The translations under genes were made by a program, and so were the position numbers. A model generated the notes under the pieces. It did no database searches, was not told the origin of the DNA, and worked only from the letters and a program-made list of their open reading frames with translations. This document shows positions 20,098 through 32,386 of a stretch of DNA of 64,000 nucleotides, piece by piece. Location of the stretch: positions 7,261,001 to 7,325,000 of the forward strand of contig CAUJGJ010000397.1 of assembly GCA_963170055.1 (NCBI GenBank), read 5' to 3'. This DNA is from Halisarca cf. caerulea (taxonomy: Eukaryota; Porifera; Demospongiae; Chondrillida; Halisarcidae). Numbering within the stretch: position 1 is the first letter of the stretch; every line of letters starts with the position of its first letter.

Positions 20098-22015
20098 AGG
20101 TCAGGTCAGGTCAGGTCAGGTAACTTATTTAAACTGGGGAGGCCTTTAGCCAGGGGCTACTTTACAAGGCACCCAGTGAAAGAATTTGTACAAAAATGAA
20201 GTAATATACAGATTCAATAATAATAAAACATGCAAAAATAGATACTGTTCAATATAGATTCAACTGAGAAATACAAGGCACTGATTGCATACAAAAACAT
20301 AAAACGCTATAGTTAGTTTGTGCATTATGGGGTTAAATTAAAAAATTCAAATAATTTAATATTAAATTGGGAAAAAGACTTTGTATCCCTGATGGAAGGT
20401 GGGAGACTACGCCAAAGTGAAGCTCCAGAGAAGGAGAATGCATGTTGACCAAAGGAAGAGAGCACAAAAGGTAGATTGGTGGTAGAGGATGATCGCGTAA
20501 AGTGATGGTGATGAGAAGAGGGAAGGGGAAAGAGGGAAGCAAGATAAGGAGGAGAATGGGCATGGACACACTTGTGCATCAGGCGAGCAACATGTAATTT
20601 GCGACGAACTCCAAGAGTTGTAAGACCTAAGTCAGATCGTGCAGCTGTGGCAGACTCCTGTTTCCCACGATGCAGTACTACACGGCAGGCAAAATTGAGG
20701 AGTGACTCCAAATGTTGTGCATCTTTCTTAGTACAGGAGTTCCATACAACATCACAATAATCTAGAACTGGAAGGATGTATGACTTCAGAAAAAGAACCA
20801 GCAAAGATTGAGGAAGGAACCACGATAAGCGACGGAGGAGACAAATACTGCGAGCAACTTTCTTCAAAATGAAGCTAATGTGGTCAGACCAAGTTAAAGT
20901 ATCATTAATGATGACACCAAGAAAATTGAAAGAAGAGACTTGTTCAACTTGAGAGCCAAGGAGGTAAAGATTTAGTGGGGGGAAGTCACGTTTGCGAGAT
21001 GAGTGGATAAGCATACATTTGGACTTGGTGGAGTTCAGTTTAAGGCCATTGTTAGTCATCCAGATATGAGCAGCATCAAGACAGGATTGGAGAACAGAAG
21101 AGATCTCTTGGACATTGGTGCCACTGACATAGATGGTGGTGTCATCCGCAAACAGTATAGTAGTCGAAGAAGGGATTGCTTGTGGGAAGTCATTAATGAA
21201 GGTGGAAAATAAGGATGGACCTAAGACTGACCCCTGTGGAACACCAGCTGAAGGATACCCCGGGGAAGAACGTATTTCGTTGAGACAAGTAACCATGGAA
21301 CGATCCTTGAGATAAGAGTGGAACCAAGAGACTGCGGAAGAATCAAGACCAAGTGATTGAAGCTTAGACAAAAGAAGATTGTGGTTTACAGTATCAAAGG
21401 CTTTCGAGACATCTAGAAACACCACACCTATAATCCGATGGTTATCTAGGGCTTTGTACCACGAATCTGTACAGTGAAGCAGTGCTGAGGAGGTAGAATA
21501 TCCAGTGCGAAAGCCAGATTGAAGGGGATATAAGAGATTGTTTGTGTTCAGATAAGTAGTTAGTTGACCCTGGACACACTTCTCAAGGAGCTTGCTAGCT
21601 GCTGGCAGGATGGAGATAGGTCTATAATTGGAAGGACAGGATCGATCACCAGACTTGTGGAGAGGCCTGACTAGGGCAGTTTTCCAGACTGAGGGGAAAG
21701 TGGATGAATTAAGAGAAGAGTTCAAAATAGAACAAACAGGGGTACTGAGTGAGGAAGAAGCAGCACGTAGGGCAACCGAGGGTATATTATCAGAGCCAGA
21801 AGAGCGACTTAGCTTCAAGCTGCTCAGAGCTTCATCACACCATTGGACAGTGACTGGCTTAAGACAGAAAGTAGATGGTGGAGGGTTAGTACACGGAGAA
21901 GTCACTAAAGCACCAACAGATGGAGAGCTGATGGACACAAAGTGGGTATTAAGGCTGTTGGCAGCAGATAAGTCACAATTCTCTAGAACTGGTCTATGTC
22001 TGGTTATTAACTTGT
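20098..22015 (-). mobile_element. 5'-truncated CR1/L2-like LINE with long RT ORF
   Basis: A minus-strand ORF runs open from about 22015 to 20325. RT motifs in order are NYRPISILPAASKLLEK, FLDVSKAFDTVNH, AGVPQGSVLGP, FADDTTIY (catalytic), KCMLIHSSRK and FNFLGVIINDTLTW, then a C-terminal HFTRSSS and FSFSGASLWRSLP. The RT is uninterrupted, but the N-terminal endonuclease is missing, so the insertion is 5' truncated. The 3' UTR contains 'ggcctccccagtttaaataa', shared with the LINE at 26.2 kb, and ends in an (ACCTG)n tail beside exon 7 of the KDZ-like gene. The apparent start codon at 22064 belongs to flanking DNA. Confidence 0.9.
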
Positions 22016-22503
22016 CGATACCTATCATACACATGCATATTAGTGCACATACTGATTTTTTCAATATTCATTAATATGTATATATATATACCTTGATCAG
22101 AGGCAGCTGATTCTCCAACATTGCTGATTGGTAGCTGTGCAACCACTTTGTCAACTCTCTCAGCATCTGAATCAGTATAGGAGGTACTGTCCAACTTGTC
22201 ATCATCTCCAGGAACATTCCCTATAGGTGTTGTAATGTGCTGCATGTTTACACTAGAAGGACTTGTGTAGGACATGTATGTATCTGCGCTTACCAATTTG
22301 GCAATATTTCAGGAATTCCCTGAGTTCTGTTGGTATTCCGGCTTGCTTCATGACTTCACAGTGCTGAGTGCAAAATGCCATGATTGGCTTCAACTGGTTG
22401 GTACACACGTCTGGCAGACTTAGATTGGGGATGTCCCTTACAGCATTCTGCATGTGGAATATGGTGAATTATCAGTAGTCAGTATGCGTTTACTGAGATT
22501 TTT

Positions 22504-22506
<3 letters not shown>

Positions 22507-22559
<53 letters not shown>

Positions 22560-22566
22560 ACACCCA
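22507..22566. repeat. (CA)n microsatellite
   Basis: Nearly pure CA run inside an intron of the KDZ-like gene. Confidence 0.95.
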
Positions 22567-22959
22567 TATATACATATGCATGTGACCTAAGAATATACAC
22601 ACCTTGACCTTGTACATATAGTGTGGAAATGTGAGAGACCAGATCCCATCAGTAACCCACAGCTTGCCACAGCCTGCAGTATTGACATGTCTATATGTAC
22701 GTAGCTTCAACAATGCAAGCAATGTTCATTTCTTTCTTACCACAGCTTCTGCAACTGTCACTACAGGTTTTGTGAGCGTACACTCTGTACTTCCAGATGC
22801 TGGAAATTTCTCTCATCACTAAATCTCTGTCTGCATCGCTGCCCATGGTGAGTGAAGTGACCATGGCTAGGTCTCGTACCTCATTTTCTAGTTCCCCATT
22901 GTAGAAGGCATTAGCAACAACTTTAGGTTTCAGCTCTACATACATGTTGTAGGAAGCAT

Positions 22960-24200
22960 ACGCATGTGGGACATGTCCATTAGCACTTTAATGGCTTCCT
23001 AAAGTCGGCGAATTAACTGTTTACAAATTGCTTCATTTCTTCACAATATGTTGTAGAATGGCCAATCAGTGGTTCTAAAGCAGTACAAACATATCTAAGG
23101 GACACATTGAGCTATTTTTCATTCGAGTTTCTTTCTCAATCATTCGATTAATCGACGATTTACCAGGTAGTCAAGTTAGGCAGTTATTCGACGCGAGTAA
23201 ATCAGAACATGGGCCTACAGACACAGGATAAAGACTAGATTGTTTCTAATGAAAATATCTAACTTTCTACCGATGGGGGTTTTGTTTTCAGAAATAGTTT
23301 TAAAGATATTCAGCAAATACTCACAGCGTGAGAAATTATTTGTCAATAACTTCTCTGAAAACGAGTAGATCAAAACCCCCATCGGTGAAAAGTTGAAGCA
23401 GTCAATACTGATCATAATGAAACACTCAGAAGGTTCTTACGTGGCTCCGCTGATTTACTCGGCAACATGGCATTTTGCAAAAAAATCTCTTTCGCAAGGG
23501 CCTATTTTCACATGATAGTCATGTGATTAGGGCTGTGACGTCATCGAACTCTTGATACCGTTTGAAAGTGACGACTATTTTGAAGGTTGGAGAGCATGGC
23601 AAGGACTGATGCGTTGCAAGCGAAATCAATTCGGAGGAAACAGGCCATTATTTAAAGAAGGCGGATGACTGAAGAAAGTCTAAAGTCGGTGAATGAGAAA
23701 ATTTTAAGCGATGGAGTCATTCGGCGCCGAACAGCAATCTCGAAGAACAAGGTGCGTACGGTAGTTGTTGTTTAGGGTAAATCTAAATATTAGAGTCTAT
23801 TTTACTAACCTAAACATCTTAGAATATGATGCATCACTTTCTACAGCATTCCTAACGCCTTGAACTTACCGGCCACTGACTGTAATATTACACCCGATTT
23901 TAAAACTCCTGCAGTCCGCGATCGACCATACGCAAATACATTTTCTAGACACTGCTTCTCCTTGGATAAAGGCTTAAAAAGCACCAAATGCACAATGAAT
24001 TGCCATGCAACGCTATCGATCTAGCTTGCTCCTAAACAAATACGTCATAGAATGTCACGCGTATGTCACATGATTCGAAGCCATCTTAGTGACGATTTCG
24101 CTAAAATTCCAGCTTGTTAACACATTAGGGAGATTTTGGACATGTTCCACATGCGTAGAGGTACACTGCAGAAGTTGCATGTCAGACTGAGTGTTTTATG
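22960..24200. other. Intron 2 of the KDZ-like gene with an inverted repeat
   Basis: ACCGATGGGGGTTTTG (23269-23284) is perfectly inverted at 23371-23386; with two mismatches the arms extend to about 24 bp (23261-23284 / 23371-23394), spacer about 86 bp. The rest is unique, with several CG-containing stretches. No ORF recognised. Confidence 0.5.
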
Positions 24201-24899
24201 TCTCACCTAGTTCTATTGGAAGTTGGAATGTGTCATTGTATGCTTCACTGAAGCCTTGAAAGGATACCCAAGCGTGATTCCTAGTAAGGTGGGTTACACA
24301 TTGCTAAAAAAACTTGTGGTGTATACATATGTACATACGTATGTACATAGTGTCATATATCAAAGCACTCGCAATGCATGTACTCACGCTAAGCTGCACT
24401 GGTGTTCAAAGAGTTCATTGGTGAAGTACACAGTATCGGACACTTCCACTAGCTCACGTTGTTATGGGTAGAACCTGTAACCATCAGACGTATTGCCATA
24501 CTGACCATATCTGTACTGTAGATTGCGTGATTTGCACCATAGTGTGTATTTTCTTCCAGTGGTGGCTCCGTTCATCCTGTAAACCTTAACATCACAAGTG
24601 TGGCTTGCTACCAATTTCTTAGAGCATATTGTACAATGCTGATATGGAGGGCACAATATACTTGGGCCATCGTTACATCGTGTGTGGATGATGTGTGCCA
24701 CTTCGGTACTTGTGTTATGAGTGAGAATTGGCATGGCTACTTCCCACTGTCTGGTTGGTAGATGGGAGAGAATTTCTTCTTCTCTTTGCTCCATTGTTAG
24801 GATGATGGGGATTTTGGCCAGGACTTTGAGCATCTGGGCTGTTTGTTCAAGACCGTATGTTGCTATCATCCATATGGCAACCAATTCATCTACCAAATA

Positions 24900-26189
24900 G
24901 AGAGCAAGGTGAAATACTATTGTGCAATTGTTGAGAGCTACTATCTCAGCAGTCGCAACACTGTTCCTCCACAGACAAAGTTGTGCAGTAACAAACTAAA
25001 CCACCAAGTTTTAATACAGTAACTGTATTATTGGGGCGAGCCTGAGCTATATTATCTGTAGTTTGGCCTGCTACGACCGTCTGTCCTACGTAGTCTATGT
25101 GGGTGTGTATGTATGTATCAATGAATATCATTATTTCATACGCAAAAAACATGCCATACAACAATTTATCATATTGATGCTACAAATATAATAGTAAACT
25201 CTGGAACATGCATTAATACTGTCAGTGAAGTGTCCCTCTGAAAGCTGGAGGTCAAGGTTGTGCCCAGCTTCCATGATGTAATGGTGACGCTTTGACCGAG
25301 CACCTCTGATGCATATGTCATTGATTGAAGATCACAGAAGAGCAAAACTGAGCGTAGCCCGGATGAGATGTACTACTTGAGAGTTAGGGATGTTCCTTTT
25401 CTCAGCAGATGGCACATAATATTTCTATAAAAAAGTACCGAAATCCAAAGGGCGTTTATCAATACTAAACCCTATAACCCTAACTCCTAACGGGTATAGT
25501 AATAAATGCCCAAATTCAGTACCTTTTTATATGACTGTGTCATCACTCCTTTTCTTGCTGATCATGGCAGCCAGTCTCTTGTAAAATGTTGTGGTGATGG
25601 AACTCGTACCACCAGACTGCGTGCAAGTCATCACAAGAGGGGTAAACTCGCATGTTCCACCTCAAGAATCCGCTACTTGTTTGTGTCGCTTGTATGTGGC
25701 ATTTAGAGAGAAAGAACTTCTGTATGTATATATGTATGTATGTATGTTCCGTACGGCGTTACGTAATTAAACATCTGTAATTTGAAAGAGTTTCGACATA
25801 ATTATAAATGGCTACACTTAGCATAAGACGATCAATGGCCACCAATAGAGCGTTGATTGGACAGAGAATAGCGTCGGGGAGTGTTGTGAATTGACAGGGA
25901 ACAAGAGCAACAGGTGAGAGCGGGACAAGGCCCGACGCGAAGCTGAAACTCCTGCAGAGAAAGCAGAACGGTTGCCGGTTGCGGCAGTAACGATTTTCAT
26001 ATCGGTCAGGCTCACCCCCACGATGATAATCATCTGAGTAGTTCTATTAATAGTACTGCCAAAGACTCACTTGACAAGGTATCCAACTTTCTTGCACGCA
26101 GCTGAGGAAGGTTTGATTCAGTGATGTCTCAAATTGACTGCTGTATCCTACGCACAGCTTCTGTCTCAATCCTTACCTGCTCAGTGGGA
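24900..26189. other. No gene recognised; imperfect foldback at 25424-25540
   Basis: About 25424-25468 ('aaaaaagtaccgaaatccaa', 'gggcgtttatcaatactaaa') pairs imperfectly with about 25492-25540 ('agtaataaatgcccaaattc', 'agtaccttttt'), a small MITE-like foldback around a 'aaccctaactcctaac' core. A TATG simple repeat lies near 25719-25747. Upstream exons of the KDZ-like gene are expected here but none is convincing. Confidence 0.45.
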
Positions 26190-28020
26190 TCCAACCGTAT
26201 ATTCGGTTACGGTTACGGAAGCTTATTTAACCTGGGGAGGCCTTTAGCCAAAAAGGCTACTACTCTAGGCACCCAGTAAGAATATACAGTGATACACAGG
26301 ACAAGTACAAAGAGGGTGGGGTGATAAAAAGTTACAAAAGCAGAGAAATAAGTAAAGTTAATTTAATATATTTGAAAGAAGTTCACTTAATAATAATTAA
26401 AATACCATGCAATGAAAATTGAATAATATAAGAGAAATATGAACATGCAGAGTATTAGATGAGTTGAACTTTGAGTTAATCTACCAGTTCATTGAAAAAA
26501 CAGTCGGCAAGTCTTGAAAATTCTTCAATAGATTTTGATGTGTGCACATACGAGGGAAGTGACCGCCAAAGAGAAGCCCCAGAAAAGCTGAAAGCTCTCT
26601 GTCCATAGGAAGACTTTACAGGGGGAAGATTAAGTAGGTGAGAAGAGCGAGTGTTGTGATCATGAGATGGAGTTTGAAAGAGAGTGGACAGATATGAAGG
26701 AGCACGAAAAGAGAGACAGTTATACATGACTTGAGACTTGTGGAGTTTCCTACGAGAGATGAGTGATGAAAATCCTAACTTCTTCCTAAGTGCAGTTGCC
26801 GAGCTATGGCGAGGTTGTTGGAGAGCAACTCAACAGCCATAATTGAACAGAGTCTGAAGACGATCTGAATCCTTTTTAGTGCAACTGTTCCACACAACAT
26901 CACAGTAATCAAAACTTGGCAAGACATATGACTTTAGGTAGAGGACAAGAAGGGATTGGGGAAGAAACCAGGAGAGACGTCTAAGCAGATTTATCTTGCG
27001 TGATACATTAGAAATTACCTTATCAACATGATCTCCCCAAGTTAGGGTGTCGTTAATGTAGACTCCAAGGAACTTAAAAGTGCGCACTTGTTCAATCACC
27101 TTATCAGAGAGATGGAGATTTAGGGAAGGACTACATTTGGCTCGAGAAGAGTGGATGAGCATGCATTTGGTTTTGCTGGCATTAAGTTTTAAGCCATTGT
27201 CAGTCATCCATATGTTTGCGAGATCAAGACAAGACTGCAGCGAAGAGTTCAAGGAGTGAGGGTCCTTACCAGAAAGGAAAATTGTTGTATCATCCGTAAA
27301 AAGTACTGTGGAATCGGGAGGAAGCATCTGAGGGAGATCGTTTATGAATGCAGAGAAAAGAGTAGGACCAAGAACAGAGCCTTGTGGCACACCACAACTT
27401 GGAAAACCAGGAGAAGATGTTGAGTCAAGGATGCAAGTAACCTGAGAGCGATTTGATATGTAGGACTTAAACCAGGAAAGAGAAGAAGAGCTAAGACCAA
27501 GGAGTTGGAGTTTGGACAGAAGGAGAGCATGATTAACTGTATCGAAGGCTTTTGAGACATCAAGAAATAAAACAGCAACATATTCTCTACAGTCTAAGGA
27601 TTTGTACCACTTGTCAGTACAGTATAAAAGGAGAGACTGAGTAGAGTGACCAGAACGGAAGCCGGATTGCTTTGAGAAGAAGAGGTTATTTGAAGAAAGA
27701 TGGTGAGACAGCTGCATTTGGACACATTTTTCAAGAAGTTTACTGCAAGCTGGCAGGATAGAGATAGGCCGGTAGTTGGAAAGACAGCCATGATCCCCAC
27801 CCTTGTGGAGAGGCCTAACAGAGGAGCACTTCCAAGAAAGGGGAAAGGTAGATGAAGAGATAGAGGAGTTAAGGATAGAGGACAATGGATAACAAATGAC
27901 AGATTTAGAAGCCTTGAGTGGACGATATGGCATTTGGTCAGTACCAGAAGAAGAGGGTTTGAGAGCAAGTCTGCATATTCATTGCAGACTTGAAACGTTT
28001 TGGTTGTTTTGCCATTTTCA
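26190..28020 (-). pseudogene. Second CR1/L2-like LINE, 5' truncated and broken
   Basis: The minus-strand frame 27933-26830 carries NYRPISILPACSKLLEK, FLDVSKAFDTVNH, CGVPQGSVLGP, FTDDTTIF and KCMLIHSSRAK, about 60% like the 20-22 kb LINE by eye. The catalytic box is FTDD rather than FADD. The frame ends at 26830 (FNYGC then stop), and the C-terminal part resumes in another frame at 26727-26476 (HNTRSSHLLNL, FSFSGASLWRSLP). The 3' UTR shares 'ggcctccccaggttaaataa' with the other LINE and ends in two to three CCGTAA-type repeats. The endonuclease is missing. Non-functional. Confidence 0.88.
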
Positions 28021-28118
28021 GACAGTTCACAACAGGTTGAAATCTCTTTACTACTGAAATAACTGCTAACTGACAAGGATGAATACAGCAAACCAATACG
28101 TAGCTGCTTCATAACCAC

Positions 28119-28868
28119 AAACCATAATATATAACTAACACTAACACTGAATAATTAACGAACCATGCAGTCCTGTACTTGAGCAATGTGTACTCAATGT
28201 TATGCCATAACAAAGTACTGTTCATAGCCTTGCCTTGTACCGGACTCTCCACTATATTCATGCATTGACAACACTCTACAGTCACTGTGTTTGTACTTAC
28301 TAGTGTTACATCCCAATATTGTTTTCATTTCAGTTTCTGATGTAACGTGATATGCACATACATTGTAATATATAAATTATATTGTATAAAATGTGTGATA
28401 AAAATTTGTCTAAATAAAATGGTGACAGATGAAAAGGAGAATATAGTGTATGTGTAGGGACTGTGGTAGTTAGTTTTGCATGTAGTCGGTACTGTACAGT
28501 AGAGCCCTGTTTCTGAAGGGCCTGTAGCAAGAGTTTATGTCAACAAATACTTTGTGTTAGCAAGTTGCATTTGGCTGGAAACTCCTGTGAGACAACTGTA
28601 GATATTTTCTGTGCTATCATTATTTCACCCTGAGTAGAGGGTTACACTGTACAATGTTCATATCTCCACTCCTAGCTGAAACAGTGATGGTATCTGTGGA
28701 GTTGGAATGGTATGACAGTCTGCTTCCCTTTCACGAGTAGGAGAACAGAGCAATATTATATATACGTGAACTCAGTCAACTTTACATATACATTTTGTAT
28801 CATGCATAATATTAGGCATGCCCAGTATCTACTTCGAACCAGTTCATTCTGTCGGAAGGAACCTACCT
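28119..28868. other. No gene recognised
   Basis: AT-rich unique spacer between the dead LINE and the hAT element. Only short unconvincing ORFs are present. Confidence 0.4.
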
Positions 28869-31492
28869 CAGGGGTGGCGGCATAGGGGCGGCAGGGGCGG
28901 CCATGGCCGCCCTACATTTTGTTATACCTCTAAACTTTCTTGCTAACCCCTTGCAAAGGCTTCTCTTAAGAGGAGAATATAGATTTTCCCGACCTATGAA
29001 TGATATTATCCGTAACCACACGTGCACGCAAGCGTGCACGCAACCATGCTATCGTGACCACATGGAACACAAGCAGATAAAATATGGCCCAACCAGTTGA
29101 TGTCTCCGAGTTAGTGACTATTGATACATCTGGAAAGCCCCATCAGCCACGCAGTGTTCCTTTCCCTGCTCGCAAATTCGGTAAGGAGTCTTCCGTGCAG
29201 CGTTCTTTTCAGGCAAGTTGGTTCGACAAATGGCAGTGGCTTCACTACGACATAACACGAGACGTTGCTCTCTGTTTCATTTGCTGCAAAGCAGTGAAAG
29301 ATAGGCGGGTGAAGGTGTCGAAGCAAGCGGAGGGCAGCTTTTTAACGGACGGTTTCACGAATTGGAAGGATGCCACTGTGAAATTCGCTAAACACGAACG
29401 TAGCGACTTCCACAAGGCTTGCACGGAGGCTTTGTCGTCAACGGTGGACATTAGAGACATGCTTAACAAGCAAGCTGTAACCGAAAAACAAGCAAATCGG
29501 GAATACTTGCTTAAAGTCTTGTCCACCGTGCGATTTTTGGCTCGCCAGGGTTTGGCGCTTCGTGGTAGTGGTGATGACAGTGACTCCAACTTAGTTCAGC
29601 TACTACACCTGCATGCTGAGGATTTTTCACCGATCTCAAGGTATCTGGAGAGGAAGCAGTTAAAGTACATTTCACATGAGGTACAGAATGAATTCCTGTC
29701 TATCATGGCTCTGCAAGTTCTCCGTGAAATTGCCAGCAGTTTGCAGTCAGCAGTGTTTTATACTGTTATGGTGGATGAGACAACTGACATGTCAAACCAA
29801 GAGCAAGTTGTGCTTGTTTTCCGATGGGTTGACAATGATCTTGCTTCACATGAGGAGTTTGTGGGACTCTACCAAACAGACTCCATTACATCTGATGCTT
29901 TAGTGGCTGTCATTAAGGATACTCTTCTCAGAATGCAACTGAAGATGGAAACCTGCCGTGGCCAGTGTTATGATGGAGCAAGCTCCATGTCTGGGGCTAA
30001 AAAAGGAGTTGCGAAAGTTCTACTTGATGAAGAGCCTCGTGCACTGTACACTCATTGCTATGGTCATGCTCTGAATCTTGCTGTTGGGGATTGTGTGAAA
30101 CAATGCAAGTTGATGAAGGATGCACTCGAGGTGGTCATAGAAGTGTCTAAGCTGATCAAGAAATCTCCGAAACGGGATGCTGCTTTTGACAAATTGAAAG
30201 CTGAGCTCGCTCCTGAGACACCTGGATTCCGTGTTCTTTGTCCAACATGCTGGACTGTGCGAGCTGGCTCTCTGCAAAGTGTCATTGACAACTACGAGAT
30301 TCTTCTGCTTGTTTGGGGAGAAGCATTGGAGGGGTCCCTGGATGGTGAAATGCGTGCACGTATCATCGGTGTTGAAACACAGATGAGGAGATTTGATTTC
30401 TTGTTTGGCATCTGTCTCGGATCTCTTCTACTTCGTCACTCTGACAACTTGAGTTCTACTCTTCAACACAAAACAATGTTGCTAATCTAACTGTTAAAGT
30501 TTTAGAAGGAATGCGTTCTGATGAACAGTTTGCTGCCTTTTATCATACAGTTGTTCAGAAGCAAACTCTTGTTGGTGTCACTGCCCCAAGCCTTCCCAGA
30601 AAACGCCGTGCTCCATCACATTTTGAGGTTGGGTCCTCTAGTACCCATTCCTTTCATGTGTCTCCTGATGATTACTACCGCCAAATCTATTTTGAGGCAC
30701 TAGATCATGTTATTGGGGCCATCCGTGACCGCTTTGATCAGCCTGGCTATAAAACATATCGAAATCTTGAGGAACTTGTGTTGAAAGCCTGCAAAGGTGA
30801 ATCGTACAATGCTGAGCTCGACACTGTGTGCAGCTTTTATGGAAGTGACCTGTCAAAGGCTCAATTGGAAGCTCAACTTCCTCTTTTACGTCCGCTGTGT
30901 GAAGGTACGAAAGAGATATCCATTCAGGACATTGTTTGTATTCTTGCTCGCTTGTCCTCATCGGAAAGGCTAGCATTTTCCTCTGTATGGACTCTCATGA
31001 AGCTTTTGCTTGTAATGCCTGCAACTAATGCCTCATCAGAACGTTCCTTCTCTGCTCTAAGGAGGATCAAAACTTGTCTGTGTTCAACTATGAGCCAGCA
31101 ACGTCTAAACAGCCTCATGCTGCTGCATGTGAATAGGGATAAAACAGATGGATTAGATCTGTCTCAGATCGGCAGAGAATTTGTTACTGGCAGAGAGGGT
31201 AGAATACGTACTTTTGGCAACTTTCAGTGATAAGCACTTAACTATGCATTACAGCTTTATTATAGACTATAGTTTGCTATTACTGTAGCAATTTCATCTT
31301 GAAATTATTGTAGCAATTCTTTTAAATATTATGATCTGTTATATTATTATATATTAGTTTGTGTTTTTAATTACTTGAGTTTGATATCGTGATTGTATCA
31401 TTCTTCCATTAATACACACTAATGGCCAATAGGCTTAGCTTAGCAAAGAAAAAATTGGCCTCTCCACTTTATAATAGCTGCCTCCGCCCCTG
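28869..31492 (+). mobile_element. hAT DNA transposon with short TIRs
   Basis: The element begins CAGGGGTGGCGGCA and ends with the inverse of CAGGGGCGGAGGCA, the CAGRGG-type terminus typical of hAT elements. Flanks are acctacct on the left and cacctaaa on the right; an acctaa match hints at a decayed 8-bp target duplication but is not exact. It encodes one transposase on the plus strand, now frameshifted. Confidence 0.8.
29084..31230 (+). pseudogene. hAT transposase (TTF-type finger, DUF4371, hAT dimerisation), frameshifted
   Basis: N-terminal frame, 468 codons: a TTF-type zinc finger (about residues 45-115, with CFIC, GFTNWKDA, HERSDFH), then a DUF4371/RNase H-like core with VMVDETTD (D231), CRGQCYDGASSMSG (D297) and HCYGHALNLA. 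The usual CPTRW box reads CPTCW at 386-390. The frame stops at 30490. The remainder continues in another frame (about 30468-31230) through AFYHTVVQKQ to a dimerisation domain ATNASSERSFSALRRIKT and RLNSLMLLHVNRDK. One small deletion near 30460-30490 explains the break. In hAT enzymes the domain cuts and pastes DNA in the nucleus. Confidence 0.88.
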
Positions 31493-31515
31493 CACCTAAA
31501 GGGTAGTAAGTACTG

Positions 31516-31520
<5 letters not shown>

Positions 31521-31557
<37 letters not shown>
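31521..31557. repeat. (AT)n microsatellite
   Basis: TA dinucleotide run between the hAT end and the inverse 78-bp array. Confidence 0.95.
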
Positions 31558-31562
<5 letters not shown>

Positions 31563-31574
31563 GTAAAATGCATG

Positions 31575-32205
31575 CCCCCACATTTCCCTGTGTTTGACCG
31601 GGAATGCACTTAGCTTTGTAAGCATCTGGTCAGTTTGTAAGCGTACCCCCATTTGAAAAGGTACATTTCCCTCTGTTTGACAAAGAAGGCACTTTGTAAG
31701 CATCTGGTCAGTTTGTAAGCGTACCCCCATTTGAAAAGGTACACATTTCCCTATGTTTGACAGGGAACGCACTTTGTAAACATCTGGTCAGTTTGTAAGC
31801 GTACCCCCATTTGAAAAGGTCCATTTCCCTGTGTTTGACAAAGAAGGCACTTTGTAAGCATCTGGTCAGTTTGTAAGCGTACCCCCATTTGAAAAGGTAC
31901 ATTTCCCTGTGTTTGACAGGGAACGCACTTTGTAAGCACCTGGTCAGTTTGTAAGCGTACCCCCATTTGAAAAGGTACATTTCCCTGTGTTTGACAGGGA
32001 AGGCACTTTGTAAGCATCTGGTCAGTTTGTAAGCGTACCCCCATTTGAAAAGGTACACATTTCCCTATGTTTGACAGGGAACGCACTTTGTAAGCATCTG
32101 GTCAGTTTGTAAGCGTACCCCCATTTGAAAAGGTACATTTCCCTCTGTTTGACAAAGAAGGCACTTTGTAAGCATCTGGTCAGTTTGTAAGCGTACCCCT
32201 GATCA
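31575..32205. repeat. 78-bp hairpin-unit array, opposite orientation, about 8 copies
   Basis: Reverse complement of the 2.4-4.9 kb unit, with 'gtaagcatctggtcagtttg', 'taagcgtacccccatttg' and the palindrome TTCCCTGTgtttgACAGGGAA. Some units have a mutated arm ('gacaaagaa'), which breaks the hairpin. It ends abruptly at 'gcgtacccctgatcag'. Confidence 0.93.
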
Positions 32206-32386
32206 GTTTGTAACTGATGCTATAGTGCATTATACCATCATGCACAGAAACATCAGGGCACATACCACAATGCACAAAAACTTCAATTTCTTGTTTCAAT
32301 TGCAATCCGCAGTACTCTTAAGACTAGTATGAGAATAGAATAACTGCTTGACAGTGTGTGCATGACTAACTGTTTCGTGAAATGTC

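Larger units (their letters stand above)
19192..24889 (-). pseudogene. KDZ-transposase-like gene, eight visible exons, one in-frame stop
   Basis: Minus-strand exons: 24388-24889, 24207-24280, 22741-22935, 22603-22673, 22294-22447, about 22092-22261, about 19947-20083 and 19192-19666. Most junctions are in phase. In order they carry a Cys-containing CTICSKKL...CDVKVYRMNG...WCKSRN segment with YGQYG..DGYRFY, then NHAWVSFQGFSEAYN, then CSDSCRSCGCGKLWVTDGIW, then a Cys/His segment around LPDVCTNQ and AFCTQHC, then LCTKNLGEPKKLRKWSRGH, and finally AYDNMCNL, DTFHYPNHTG, NTQAGEQTF and KTHHIFYLHRM. The last set matches the C-terminal half of KDZ (Kyakuja-Dileera-Zisupton) transposases; D of VTDG, D of YDN and E of GEQTF are the likely catalytic triad. 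TAA at 24462-24464 interrupts exon 1 with homologous-looking sequence continuing in the same frame. N-terminal exons are not identified. A LINE sits directly upstream of exon 7. Confidence 0.75.

Noticed and set aside
21003..22074. Plus-strand ORFs of 60-148 codons
   Set aside because: Antisense of the LINE reverse transcriptase.
25470..25495. Possible telomeric repeat (aaccctaac)
   Set aside because: Only about two imperfect units inside a foldback; not a telomere.
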